From positions 1 through 17,183 of the forward strand of contig JAFZCF010000119.1 of assembly GCA_017552165.1 (NCBI GenBank): 17,183 nt of DNA. The letters run 5' to 3'. A program made the position numbers and the translations under genes. The notes beneath the pieces are model-generated. The model did no database searches. It had not been told where the DNA came from and saw only the letters and a program-made list of their open reading frames with translations. Below, piece after piece: positions 1 through 7,005 of this stretch; within the stretch, counting starts at the first letter, position 1; each line of letters starts with the position of its first letter. The DNA is from Clostridia bacterium (GTDB lineage Bacteria > Bacillota_A > Clostridia > Oscillospirales > CAG-272).

Positions 1-237
1 GCGAAGTATCGGAATGATTGCAACTTTTTTCCCCGCGATGCGTTTGGCCGTCATGTGAGCCATCGGGGTGTCGATCTCATAATCGTCGAGCGGGAAGTCC
101 CTTGTTACCTCGTATCCCATGAGGACCGTGATCTCTTCAAGAAGTTCACGGAAGTCCTTCGGGCCCGTCCTTTTGTCTCTCATGATCGTCAGCTTATGCT
201 GGATAAGCGGATGATCAACTACGTGAAGTACGCCCAT
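1..237 (-). CDS. upp: Uracil phosphoribosyltransferase, N-terminal part (cut by window edge)
   Basis: Makes UMP from uracil and PRPP in the cytoplasm (pyrimidine salvage). Only the first 79 residues are in the window; the rest lies beyond base 1. The visible start, [20 protein letters not shown], followed by a [13 protein letters not shown] segment and the stretch [17 protein letters not shown], matches the conserved N-terminus of bacterial Upp (HPLxQHKLTxMRDxxT, FRELLxEI, YEVTRDL, ETP). The start at 237 has an AAGGAG site (245-250) seven bases upstream and a good promoter at 280-308. Reading is continuous to the edge, with no sign of damage. It is divergent from the GNAT gene. I am confident of the family from the N-terminal signature alone; the PRPP-binding motif would be in the missing part. 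Confidence 0.93.
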   Translation of the reverse strand, partial: MGVLHVVDHPLIQHKLTIMRDKRTGPKDFRELLEEITVLMGYEVTRDFPLDDYEIDTPMAHMTAKRIAGKKVAIIPILR

Positions 238-279
238 AAAATATCTCCTTATATGTGCCGTTTCCGGCGGTACTGATAT

Positions 280-308
280 ATTATACTACCAAACGTTTTT
301 TTTTGCAA
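280..308 (-). promoter_or_regulatory. Promoter of upp
   Basis: Reading the minus strand, TTGCAA (303-308) and TATAAT (280-285) are separated by 17 bases, followed by a leader and AAGGAG. The spacer contains a run of nine A (T on the plus strand, 296-304) that abuts and slightly overlaps the -35 box, so slippage there would change promoter spacing. Confidence 0.75.
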
Positions 309-339
309 CAGAAAAATTATCGCCGGCGCTGCCGTGCGC

Positions 340-368
340 TTGAAAACCCCGCGAAAAACTGATATAAT
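340..368 (+). promoter_or_regulatory. Promoter of the GNAT gene
   Basis: TTGAAA (340-345) and TATAAT (363-368) are separated by 17 bases. It lies back to back with the upp promoter, and the start codon follows at 396 with a GAGGG site at 383-387. Confidence 0.75.
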
Positions 369-395
369 ACCCTACTGAAAGCGAGGGTCCAGCAA

Positions 396-872
396 ATGGA
401 AACAATCAGACGCGCCGTGCAGGGCGACACAGAAATAATCACGGCTCTTCTCGTTCAGGTCGAACACGTCCATCACCTTCTCCGACCGGACATTTTCCGA
501 GGCCCTGAGCCGCACGTAAAATATTCCGCCGAAGAGATCACATCGATGATCACAGACGATGAAAAGCCGATCTTCGTATTCGAACGCGACGGGAAGGTAT
601 CGGGATATGCATTCTGCGCCTTAAAAAACGTCAGCGGCGACCACGTCATGAACGACATAAAATATCTCTATATCGACGACCTGTGCGTGGATGAACCCGA
701 GCGCGGAGCCGGTATCGGCAGAAAACTGTTCCTTTTCGTATCGGAATTTGCAAAAGAGGAGGGATGCACAAGCGTGTTTCTCAACGTCTGGCATGCAAAC
801 GAGGCGGCAATGCGGTTTTACGAGAATCTCGGCATGACGCCGCAAAGGATCATAATGGAAAAAACCGTCTGA
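396..872 (+). CDS. GNAT-family N-acetyltransferase
   Basis: A 158-residue single-domain acetyltransferase of the GNAT fold, expected to move an acetyl group from acetyl-CoA to an amine in the cytoplasm; the substrate cannot be told. The acetyl-CoA pyrophosphate-binding loop (motif A) is RGAGIG at residues 103-108, preceded by the beta-4 strand IDDLCVDE (93-100). Motif B is at the end: LNVWHANEAAMRFYENLGM (129-147), with the usual Asn, Ala and Tyr. The start at 396 has GAGGG at 383-387 and its own promoter. There is no obvious terminator before the next promoter at 881, so some transcripts may run into the TSCPD gene. The family is clear. A role in protein or small-molecule acetylation is unresolved. 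Confidence 0.92.
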   Translation: METIRRAVQGDTEIITALLVQVEHVHHLLRPDIFRGPEPHVKYSAEEITSMITDDEKPIFVFERDGKVSGYAFCALKNVSGDHVMNDIKYLYIDDLCVDEPERGAGIGRKLFLFVSEFAKEEGCTSVFLNVWHANEAAMRFYENLGMTPQRIIMEKTV

Positions 873-880
873 CGTCCGGA

Positions 881-909
881 TTGACAAAAAAAGCCGGGCG
901 CGGTATAAT
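881..909 (+). promoter_or_regulatory. Promoter of the TSCPD-ohrR gene pair
   Basis: A full-consensus TTGACA (881-886), a 17-base spacer and TATAAT (904-909), only nine bases after the GNAT stop. It is followed by AAGGAGG (921-927) and ATG at 938. Confidence 0.85.
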
Positions 910-937
910 TGACTCAAAAAAAGGAGGCGTTTCTCAG

Positions 938-1198
938 ATGCATCACACTTACTTTACGTCGGGCACCTGCTCGCGAAAAATTGATTTTGAACTGGACGGG
1001 GACGTCGTGCACGGTGTCGTGTTCGAAGGCGGCTGCAACGGCAATCTCAAAGCCATTTCAAAGCTCGTCGAAGGGACGACCGTTGATTATATCGAAAGCA
1101 CGCTTGCCGGGAACACCTGCGGATTCAAGCCGACGTCATGCGCCGATCAGCTCGCGAGGGCTGTACGTAAGGCGTATAACGAAGAAAACAAGGCGTAA
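938..1198 (+). CDS. TSCPD domain-containing protein (TIGR03905-like)
   Basis: An 86-residue protein whose sequence carries the family's cysteine pattern: SGTCSRKI near the N-terminus, EGGCNGNL in the middle, then NTCGFKPTSCADQLARA. The last motif corresponds to the TSCPDQL signature that names the domain. The domain is related to the C-terminal region of B12-dependent (class II) ribonucleotide reductases, but here it stands alone with its own promoter. The cysteines suggest metal or nucleic-acid binding (inference); no function is established that I know of. The start at 938 is chosen because AAGGAGG lies ten bases upstream and the promoter TATAAT is at 904-909. An in-frame start further upstream, at 764, would lie inside the GNAT gene and before the promoter. 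Only eight bases separate it from ohrR. Confidence 0.88.
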   Translation: MHHTYFTSGTCSRKIDFELDGDVVHGVVFEGGCNGNLKAISKLVEGTTVDYIESTLAGNTCGFKPTSCADQLARAVRKAYNEENKA

Positions 1199-1206
1199 AC
1201 GGACAC

Positions 1207-1644
1207 ATGGGAAAATACGATTCTCTGAAACTTGAAAATCAGCTGTGCTTTCCCCTTTACGCGGCGGCGAGAGAGATAGTCAAGAAATATTCTCCTCTCC
1301 TGAAAGACCTCGACCTCACTTACACCCAGTACATCGTTATGATGGTGCTGTGGGAAGAAGAGTCGGCGACCGTCACCAAGCTCGGAAACCGACTGTTTCT
1401 CGACTCCGGCACGCTTACTCCGCTTATCCGCATACTCGAAAAAAAGGGATACGTCAGGAAGCAGCGTGACAAAACAGACGAGCGCATAGTCACGGTCTCG
1501 ATCACCGAAAAAGGCGCGGCGCTGAGGGACGAAGCACTTAAGATACCGGCCGAGATGTCCTCGTGCGTCACCCTCGAGCCGGACGAAGCCGCTTTTCTGT
1601 ACAAAGTTCTCCACAAGATCCTCGGGGATTCAGCGGAAAAATAA
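1207..1644 (+). CDS. ohrR: OhrR-type MarR family regulator (organic hydroperoxide sensor)
   Basis: A 145-residue MarR-family winged-helix repressor closest to Bacillus subtilis OhrR. The N-terminal LENQLCFPLYAAAREI carries Cys14 in the place of the peroxide-sensing Cys15 of B. subtilis OhrR. Tyr28 and Tyr39 fall exactly where that protein has the two tyrosines that hydrogen-bond the cysteine. The DNA-recognition stretch LGNRLFLDSGTLTPLIRILE (59-78) and the wing RDKTDERIVTVSITEKG (87-103) are typical. Unlike B. subtilis OhrR there is a second cysteine, Cys120, about where two-Cys OhrR proteins have their resolving cysteine. In the cell it should repress target genes until oxidised by organic peroxides. 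No ohr peroxidase gene is in the window; its partner here is the TSCPD gene, eight bases upstream. The ribosome site is weak, so translation may be coupled. Confidence 0.87.
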   Translation: MGKYDSLKLENQLCFPLYAAAREIVKKYSPLLKDLDLTYTQYIVMMVLWEEESATVTKLGNRLFLDSGTLTPLIRILEKKGYVRKQRDKTDERIVTVSITEKGAALRDEALKIPAEMSSCVTLEPDEAAFLYKVLHKILGDSAEK

Positions 1645-1665
1645 TTCATAAAAACGGTGCGTTAA

Positions 1666-1697
1666 AAAAGCTCCGCCGCGATCGCGGCGGAGCTTTT
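1666..1697. terminator. Bidirectional intrinsic terminator
   Basis: A 32-base perfect palindrome (AAAAGCTCCGCCGCGA and its mirror) with A-tract and T-tract built into its ends. It lies 21 bases after the ohrR stop and 16 bases after the stop of the convergent permease operon. It can end both transcripts, and a further T run follows at 1701-1706. Confidence 0.92.
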
Positions 1698-1713
1698 ATG
1701 CTTTTTTAGGGTA

Positions 1714-2778
1714 TTATCCGACGATTCCGGAGCGTTCTATTCCTTCGACGAGATATCTCTGAAGGAAGAGATAGAGGACAAGCAGCGGGACCAGTATGAG
1801 AATACCGCAGGTGTTGCGTATCGCCGCCTCGTAAAGCACCTTACCGGCGTAGTCGGTGTCGAGCGCCCTCGGGATGAGGATTATGTCATCCAGCAGCTTC
1901 GGCCCCGACGTCGTGAAGAACACGTTGACGTAGAAGGTATCGGTGTACTGCCATGCGAAGGACAACAGGAAGACGGTCACGAGCATCGGTATCGATATCG
2001 GAAGCACGATCCTGAGGAACGTCTTTATCGGGCCGTAGCCGTCTATGTACGCCGACTCCTCGAGCTCGTCGGGAACTCCGCGGAAGAACTGCCTGAGCAT
2101 GAAGATGAACAGACCGTTCTTGAAGCCGAGTCCGCCGAGCGACAGCAGGATAAGCGGCCAGTACGTGTTGTTCAGATTGATGGATGAGAACGGGAGGATC
2201 TTGAGCCCCTCGAAGAGCCCCCCCCCGAGCAGACTGAACAGCCCGACCTTGCCGATCCCTATGTCAAAGAATCTGAACTTCATGAAGAGCGACAGACGAA
2301 GCGTCCTGTGCGGGACGATCATTGTCAGCATCACAAGCGCAAAGAGCAGTTTTGAGCCCTTGAACTTATACTTCGCAAATCCGTATCCTATGAAAGCGCA
2401 CACGAAGGTCTGTATGACAGCGCACGCCCCCGACAGGAGCACGGTGTTGAGCAGGGCCTTGAAATACCCGTTGTACTTGATGATCGCCGCGTAGGTGTCG
2501 AGCGTCGGATGCTTGGGGATCAGCTTGACCGTCACGTCAACGAAGTCTTCTCTCGCCATGAAAGACGAGGCGATCTTCGTGTAGAACGGAAGCAGGATCA
2601 CGTACGAGATGCCGAGCAGGAGCACGAATCTGAAAAGCCACCAGAGCCCCTTCTTAAGCGACGACGCCGTCAGGTATTTGAGTCTGAAACGGGTCCAGGC
2701 ACTGGTTCTTTCAAACTCCACGCGGATCTTGTTTTTGGTTTCGCGTTTTATTCTCGGAGCGGTTTCTGTGTTATTCAT
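1714..2778 (-). CDS. Carbohydrate ABC transporter permease, MalG type (pair 2)
   Basis: A 354-residue inner-membrane permease, last gene of the operon. The EAA loop that docks on the ATPase is visible at about 240-260 (EESAYIDGYGP, then LRIVLP), and membrane helices are spaced as in the MalG/LplC group. It would pair with the MalF-type gene just upstream (14-base gap) to form the channel. Relatives are usually about 280-300 residues. The extra length comes from a 45-residue N-terminal cytoplasmic tail and an insertion around 166-205, which contains a Gly-Gly-Gly coded by a run of nine G. The start at 2778 has GGAGGTGG at 2783-2790. No ATPase is encoded nearby, so a shared MsmK/UgpC-like ATPase is inferred. 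The substrate is unknown, probably a saccharide. Confidence 0.9.
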   Translation of the reverse strand: MNNTETAPRIKRETKNKIRVEFERTSAWTRFRLKYLTASSLKKGLWWLFRFVLLLGISYVILLPFYTKIASSFMAREDFVDVTVKLIPKHPTLDTYAAIIKYNGYFKALLNTVLLSGACAVIQTFVCAFIGYGFAKYKFKGSKLLFALVMLTMIVPHRTLRLSLFMKFRFFDIGIGKVGLFSLLGGGLFEGLKILPFSSINLNNTYWPLILLSLGGLGFKNGLFIFMLRQFFRGVPDELEESAYIDGYGPIKTFLRIVLPISIPMLVTVFLLSFAWQYTDTFYVNVFFTTSGPKLLDDIILIPRALDTDYAGKVLYEAAIRNTCGILILVPLLVLYLFLQRYLVEGIERSGIVG

Positions 2779-2792
2779 ATTGCCACCTCCGA

Positions 2793-3752
2793 TCAGTCAC
2801 GCCTCTGGTAGAAGACGAAAGCGGAGAGGATACCCGCTATCAGTGCCACTGCCAGAATAACGATCAGGAAATAGACCCACGACATCGCCGTGGCGACGAC
2901 GTTTTTGCCGGGACGGCTGTAAACCGATTCTATGAACGACATGATGACATTCGACGACGACGTAAAGCTGTCAATCAGCGTATATATCGCGTTTACGAGT
3001 ATCATCGGGCTCACCATCGGGATCGTTATCTTCCAGAAGGTCTCCCAGGTCGACGCGCCGTCTATCGAACACGATTCGTAGATCGATGGCGATATCGACT
3101 GGAGCGCCGCGAGGAATATCAGCATCTGAACGCCGGAGCGGTTTATGATGTTGAATATACTGTTGACGAGAGAGACAGCGTAGGTCAGGAGCTCCGTTCC
3201 GACCTGCATGCTGTCAAACAGCCACGTCAGATCCGCGAGCTTGACGACCTCCGTTATGTTTGCCGAGGTACCGGTACCGTCGTCCATCACAGAACCGTTG
3301 CCCATGTTTTCGTTGAAGACGTTTGTCGTCTCTATCGCCGCGAGGATACCCGTAGAGAGTATTACCGGGATAAAGAATATCGTCCTGAACGCGGCGCGCC
3401 CGGCGATCTTGCCGTTCAGCATTACCGCCATGAACAGCGAGAAGATGACTATCGCGGGAACGTCGAGAACAAGCTGTTTGAGACCGGAAATGAGTATCTG
3501 GATGAAGTCCGGGTCCTCGAACAACGCCTCCTGATAGTTTTTCCAGCCGACGAAGGTCAGCTGATATCCGCCTCCGGACAGTATCTTTATCTCACAGAAA
3601 CTGTACTTGAGCGAGTCGATGATTACCGGAAGGTAGATGATAAGGAAGCCGATGACAAACGGAAGGACAAAAATCCAGCCGGTCAATGCCTTGCGCTTAT
3701 CAAGTGATTTTACCTTCTGAGGTTTCACCTTTGCGGGTACGTCTTTCGTCAT
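2793..3752 (-). CDS. Sugar ABC transporter permease, MalF type (pair 2)
   Basis: A 319-residue inner-membrane permease of the MalF/LplB group. The first helix (LTGWIFVLPFVIGFLIIYLP, 23-42) follows a basic N-terminus. The EAA loop is at 225-245 (YESCSIDGASTWETFWKITIP). A hydrophilic stretch at about 143-175, rich in Asn, Gly and Asp, lies between helices and probably faces outside. Its ATG overlaps the stop of the DUF5696 gene by four bases (ATGA, 3749-3752), with AAGGAGG at 3760-3766, so the two are translationally coupled. It should form a heterodimer with the downstream MalG-type protein. The pair has no solute-binding protein of its own unless the operon's single one serves both pairs. Confidence 0.91.
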   Translation of the reverse strand: MTKDVPAKVKPQKVKSLDKRKALTGWIFVLPFVIGFLIIYLPVIIDSLKYSFCEIKILSGGGYQLTFVGWKNYQEALFEDPDFIQILISGLKQLVLDVPAIVIFSLFMAVMLNGKIAGRAAFRTIFFIPVILSTGILAAIETTNVFNENMGNGSVMDDGTGTSANITEVVKLADLTWLFDSMQVGTELLTYAVSLVNSIFNIINRSGVQMLIFLAALQSISPSIYESCSIDGASTWETFWKITIPMVSPMILVNAIYTLIDSFTSSSNVIMSFIESVYSRPGKNVVATAMSWVYFLIVILAVALIAGILSAFVFYQRRD

Positions 3753-6700
3753 TCGGCCGCCTCCTTTGCACTGTTGATGAGGACGCTGCCATCGGGCGAG
3801 ATGACGAGATATCCAAGCGAGGATATGATTTCGTCTCCCGTCTCGACGGTCGTAACGTCGAAATTGTTGTAGTTGATAACAAACATGTATCCGTTATCGA
3901 AAGTCACCTTGACGATCAGCCCGTTGTCTACCGTGTATCTCGTGTAGACGTATCCGGTCTCCTCGGGTTCGGTGTCCTCCGGTTCATCGTCAACCTCTCC
4001 GCTATCGACCGGCGACACCGGCTCTTTCGGTTCGGTTGTGATACCCTTGAGCTCGTTGAGATGCTCCTTGAGAGCTTTCTTGCGCTCTTCCTCTGCTTCT
4101 GCATCGGCTTTCGCTTTTTCGGCTTCCTCCTCGGCGAGGGCGTCGAGCATATCGTTATATTCCTTTTCCTCGGCGGACGGGACCCTCTCTCCGATCACAA
4201 ACTCGTGATCGCTCACCGGCGAGTTGTAAACGAGGTTGAGCGCTTCGTTGAGCTCCTTGTAGGTGGCTATCATATCCTTTTTCCAGTTGGAATAGGATAT
4301 CGAGAAATAATTGGATAAGGTCTTGTCCTCTTTGAGTTTTTCGGAATTCTGATAAACGAGGATGAAGTAGGGGTTCGCTCCGTTTTCGAGTATCTTGAGT
4401 TTCTCGTGCCTCATGTCTCCGGCGGTGTTCGTCGCGCTGCCGGCATAAAGCAGATATCCGTGATAAACCATCCCGAAGAAGGGGATCGTTTCGCTCGCGT
4501 AGGTGTATCCCGAGCTGTCGAGCGATACGTTGAGAACGTGATCGGAATACGGGATAACGTATGCGTTGCCCGCGTCGAGCATCACTTTATATCCGTCTTC
4601 CTTGATCTTGGAAAGCGTCTTCATGACGTTTTCTTTCGAGTCCTCTCTGTTGTAGGGATCGTCCTCGTCGAAATCCGAGTTGAGGTCTGAACCCACGGTG
4701 CTGAGCGACACGGCCGTTACGCCGAGCTTTTCAAGATATTTTTCGGAATCCTCGAATATAGACGTGAACACGGAGGGAGAGATTACGATAAGTCCCGTAC
4801 TCCTGAAATACTGATACGTCGCGCTGTAAGTGCGCTTAGTACTGTATCTTCCGTCAATCGTCTTTACGGCGTCGCGCTTACGTGAGAAGCCGTCGCCGAG
4901 CTTATCGTTCCCGGTGTACGAGAAATCGATATCGAGATAGAAATCGATTCCCTTCTCCTTGCCGTATTCGATAAGCGATTTCAGCCCGTCGTTCCCGCCG
5001 ACCTTTCTCTCGACCTTGATTTTTCTTGTCAGGGTGCTGGAAAGACCGCCGTTGACGTAACCGGTGAGCTTGTAAACAAGGTTGTTTATTCCCTCTTCGC
5101 CGAGCTCCTCGGTGATCGTTCTGATGTCGTCAAAGGTCGTGAGCGGTTTCTTGACCGTCACAGGGATCGAAAGGATCGTCTCCTCGGAATCCATGACTCC
5201 GAGAGTCTCGAGGTAAATCGGTATCTGCGAAGCGCCGTCGAGCTTGGATATCGTTCCCTGCTTCTCGAGCATGTATCTGTACGCCTTGGCCATGCCGACG
5301 TAGTCGGTCCCGAAGAGGCCCTCCGTCGATACGCCGTTTTCGCTGAGATAATCGAGATCGCTCAGCATTATGTATCTGATCCTGAAGTTTCCGGTGAACT
5401 TACGCTCGGAAACGACGGTCCAAACGGCGTTGCCCGCGACGGAAATCGCGCTCGCCAGGTTGTAGCTGTCTTTCGGTCTCGGGTTGAACTCCGAATAGAC
5501 CGAATTGTACTTGTGGGTGACGTTTCCGCCGTGATCGGTCGTGATGGTCGCAAGCGAATCGCCGCTTTCGATTATCGCGAAATAACCAGTGCTGCGGCTG
5601 TACTTCATCACTTCCGGCTCTTCGTCGGGAGTGTCGGGAGTATCCGTTGAATCGCCCGGCTCCTGATCCTCCGGCTCGTCGTCGTCCGGATTTGCGGGAT
5701 TCTCCGACGGAGCTTCCCCGGACTGTTCGTCAGGAGTCTCGGCAGGCGTTTCCGCGGGCGTCTCAGACGGCTCGCCCTCGCCTTCGCCGGGATTTTCGGG
5801 TTCTTCGGGAGTTTCGGACTCTATGACGTACTCGGTGTTTTCAACGAGACCGAAGACCGGCATACGCATTATGCGCTGGTTTGCGCCGGTTATCGTATGA
5901 TAAGCGTAGTCCTGACCGTACAGCTTGCCGGCGAGGATCCTCGACGATCCGCTTTTCAGTACGTCCTCAAATCGGACCAGGGCTCCGGAGCCGTCAGGGA
6001 TCATCGTATATCCGGTGAACTCCGAAGACGCCGCGCCGATATACGGGAGGATCCTTATGTATGAAAGCTGGAACGTGCTCTGGTCGAATCTTATACCGTT
6101 TGCGGGGAGTCTGACCGAAAGGCCGTCCTCGTCGAGGGTATATTCGAGAGACAGACGGAACTGAACGGGGTTCTTGTCCTCGCTCTCGTACTCGGTGAGC
6201 TGATGGTCGTATTCAAGCTCTTCGTACGTGTACGCCGGGCAGAACTCCTTGATGATGGCCTCGACCGTGTTTATCTCTCTTTCGGAAGCTGTGGAGTCAA
6301 ACACGTATATAGGCATCTTCTTTGTGATCGGGAACGCCTTGTACATCTCCTCGATGGCCTTGTTGGAAAGCGGGTTTCCGCCCGCGTCCTTTTCATCGGG
6401 GTCCTTGAGGATGTAGAACGCGTTGATCTTCTTGAACTTCGACTCGTTGTCTATGTTCGCGAGGATCATTTCCTCAAAACGGGTCTTCTCTATATATCTC
6501 GGCACGAGCGAGCGGCTTTCGCGCTTACCCATGACGTACTCGACCTTGATGCCGTTCTTGATGTACTTCTGAGTGATCTGGCTCCTCTGAGCCGCCTCAA
6601 CGTAGCTGTACATCGAGATCTCGTTGCCTTCGTTCGTCGAATACTTGAGAATTATCTGAGAAAGAAGCTGCGATTTGATATTGTCCGAAGCCTTTGCGCC

Positions 6701-6994
6701 GCCAACGTCATAGGGGTTCGTCATGAGGATGTCGCCCGTTTTGACGTTCTTAACGGCTACTTCGCCGGTATATTTTTCGTACCAGAGCTGGTAGCCGAAC
6801 CTCTCGACGAGCATCTCCATCGTCTCGAGCTTGGCCTCTTTCGATTCAAAGGAATCGGTGAGATAGTTTATTCCGCCGGGTGCGAAATCCTTCACAGCCG
6901 ACGCCGCCGAGACGGTTATCGAAGGAAGCGCGCTAACGAGGATGCCGAGCACCATCGAAACGGCAAGCAAAGCCGAAACTGTTCTTTTCTTCAT
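3749..6994 (-). CDS. DUF5696 domain-containing secreted protein
   Basis: A 1081-residue exported protein. Residues 1-31 are a signal peptide ending around SAASA, with no lipobox cysteine; no LPXTG or C-terminal membrane helix is visible. The hallmark MIPDGSGALVRFED (331-344) matches the conserved block I associate with DUF5696. Residues about 585-885 alternate strands and helices like a TIM barrel (for example DFYLDIDF 684-691, YKVMLDAGN 802-810), suggesting a glycoside-hydrolase-like fold; this is inference. A 71-residue Pro/Glu/Asp-rich insert (392-462) interrupts the protein. A charged coiled coil (940-983), an acidic linker and a small C-terminal beta domain follow. The start at 6994 has AAGGAGG at 7001-7007 and a proper signal peptide; an upstream in-frame start at 7201 would put it 69 codons inside the preceding gene. 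Its function is not established. Confidence 0.87.
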   Translation of the reverse strand: MKKRTVSALLAVSMVLGILVSALPSITVSAASAVKDFAPGGINYLTDSFESKEAKLETMEMLVERFGYQLWYEKYTGEVAVKNVKTGDILMTNPYDVGGAKASDNIKSQLLSQIILKYSTNEGNEISMYSYVEAAQRSQITQKYIKNGIKVEYVMGKRESRSLVPRYIEKTRFEEMILANIDNESKFKKINAFYILKDPDEKDAGGNPLSNKAIEEMYKAFPITKKMPIYVFDSTASEREINTVEAIIKEFCPAYTYEELEYDHQLTEYESEDKNPVQFRLSLEYTLDEDGLSVRLPANGIRFDQSTFQLSYIRILPYIGAASSEFTGYTMIPDGSGALVRFEDVLKSGSSRILAGKLYGQDYAYHTITGANQRIMRMPVFGLVENTEYVIESETPEEPENPGEGEGEPSETPAETPAETPDEQSGEAPSENPANPDDDEPEDQEPGDSTDTPDTPDEEPEVMKYSRSTGYFAIIESGDSLATITTDHGGNVTHKYNSVYSEFNPRPKDSYNLASAISVAGNAVWTVVSERKFTGNFRIRYIMLSDLDYLSENGVSTEGLFGTDYVGMAKAYRYMLEKQGTISKLDGASQIPIYLETLGVMDSEETILSIPVTVKKPLTTFDDIRTITEELGEEGINNLVYKLTGYVNGGLSSTLTRKIKVERKVGGNDGLKSLIEYGKEKGIDFYLDIDFSYTGNDKLGDGFSRKRDAVKTIDGRYSTKRTYSATYQYFRSTGLIVISPSVFTSIFEDSEKYLEKLGVTAVSLSTVGSDLNSDFDEDDPYNREDSKENVMKTLSKIKEDGYKVMLDAGNAYVIPYSDHVLNVSLDSSGYTYASETIPFFGMVYHGYLLYAGSATNTAGDMRHEKLKILENGANPYFILVYQNSEKLKEDKTLSNYFSISYSNWKKDMIATYKELNEALNLVYNSPVSDHEFVIGERVPSAEEKEYNDMLDALAEEEAEKAKADAEAEEERKKALKEHLNELKGITTEPKEPVSPVDSGEVDDEPEDTEPEETGYVYTRYTVDNGLIVKVTFDNGYMFVINYNNFDVTTVETGDEIISSLGYLVISPDGSVLINSAKEAAE

Positions 6995-7005
6995 TGCGTG
7001 CCTCC

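Noticed and set aside
764..937. A longer start for the TSCPD gene at 764
   Set aside because: It would overlap the GNAT gene and begin before the promoter; AAGGAGG and the family N-terminus support 938.
938..1198. TSCPD gene as a broken piece of a class II ribonucleotide reductase
   Set aside because: It has its own consensus promoter and ribosome site, a complete small domain and no flanking reductase remnants, which fits the stand-alone family.
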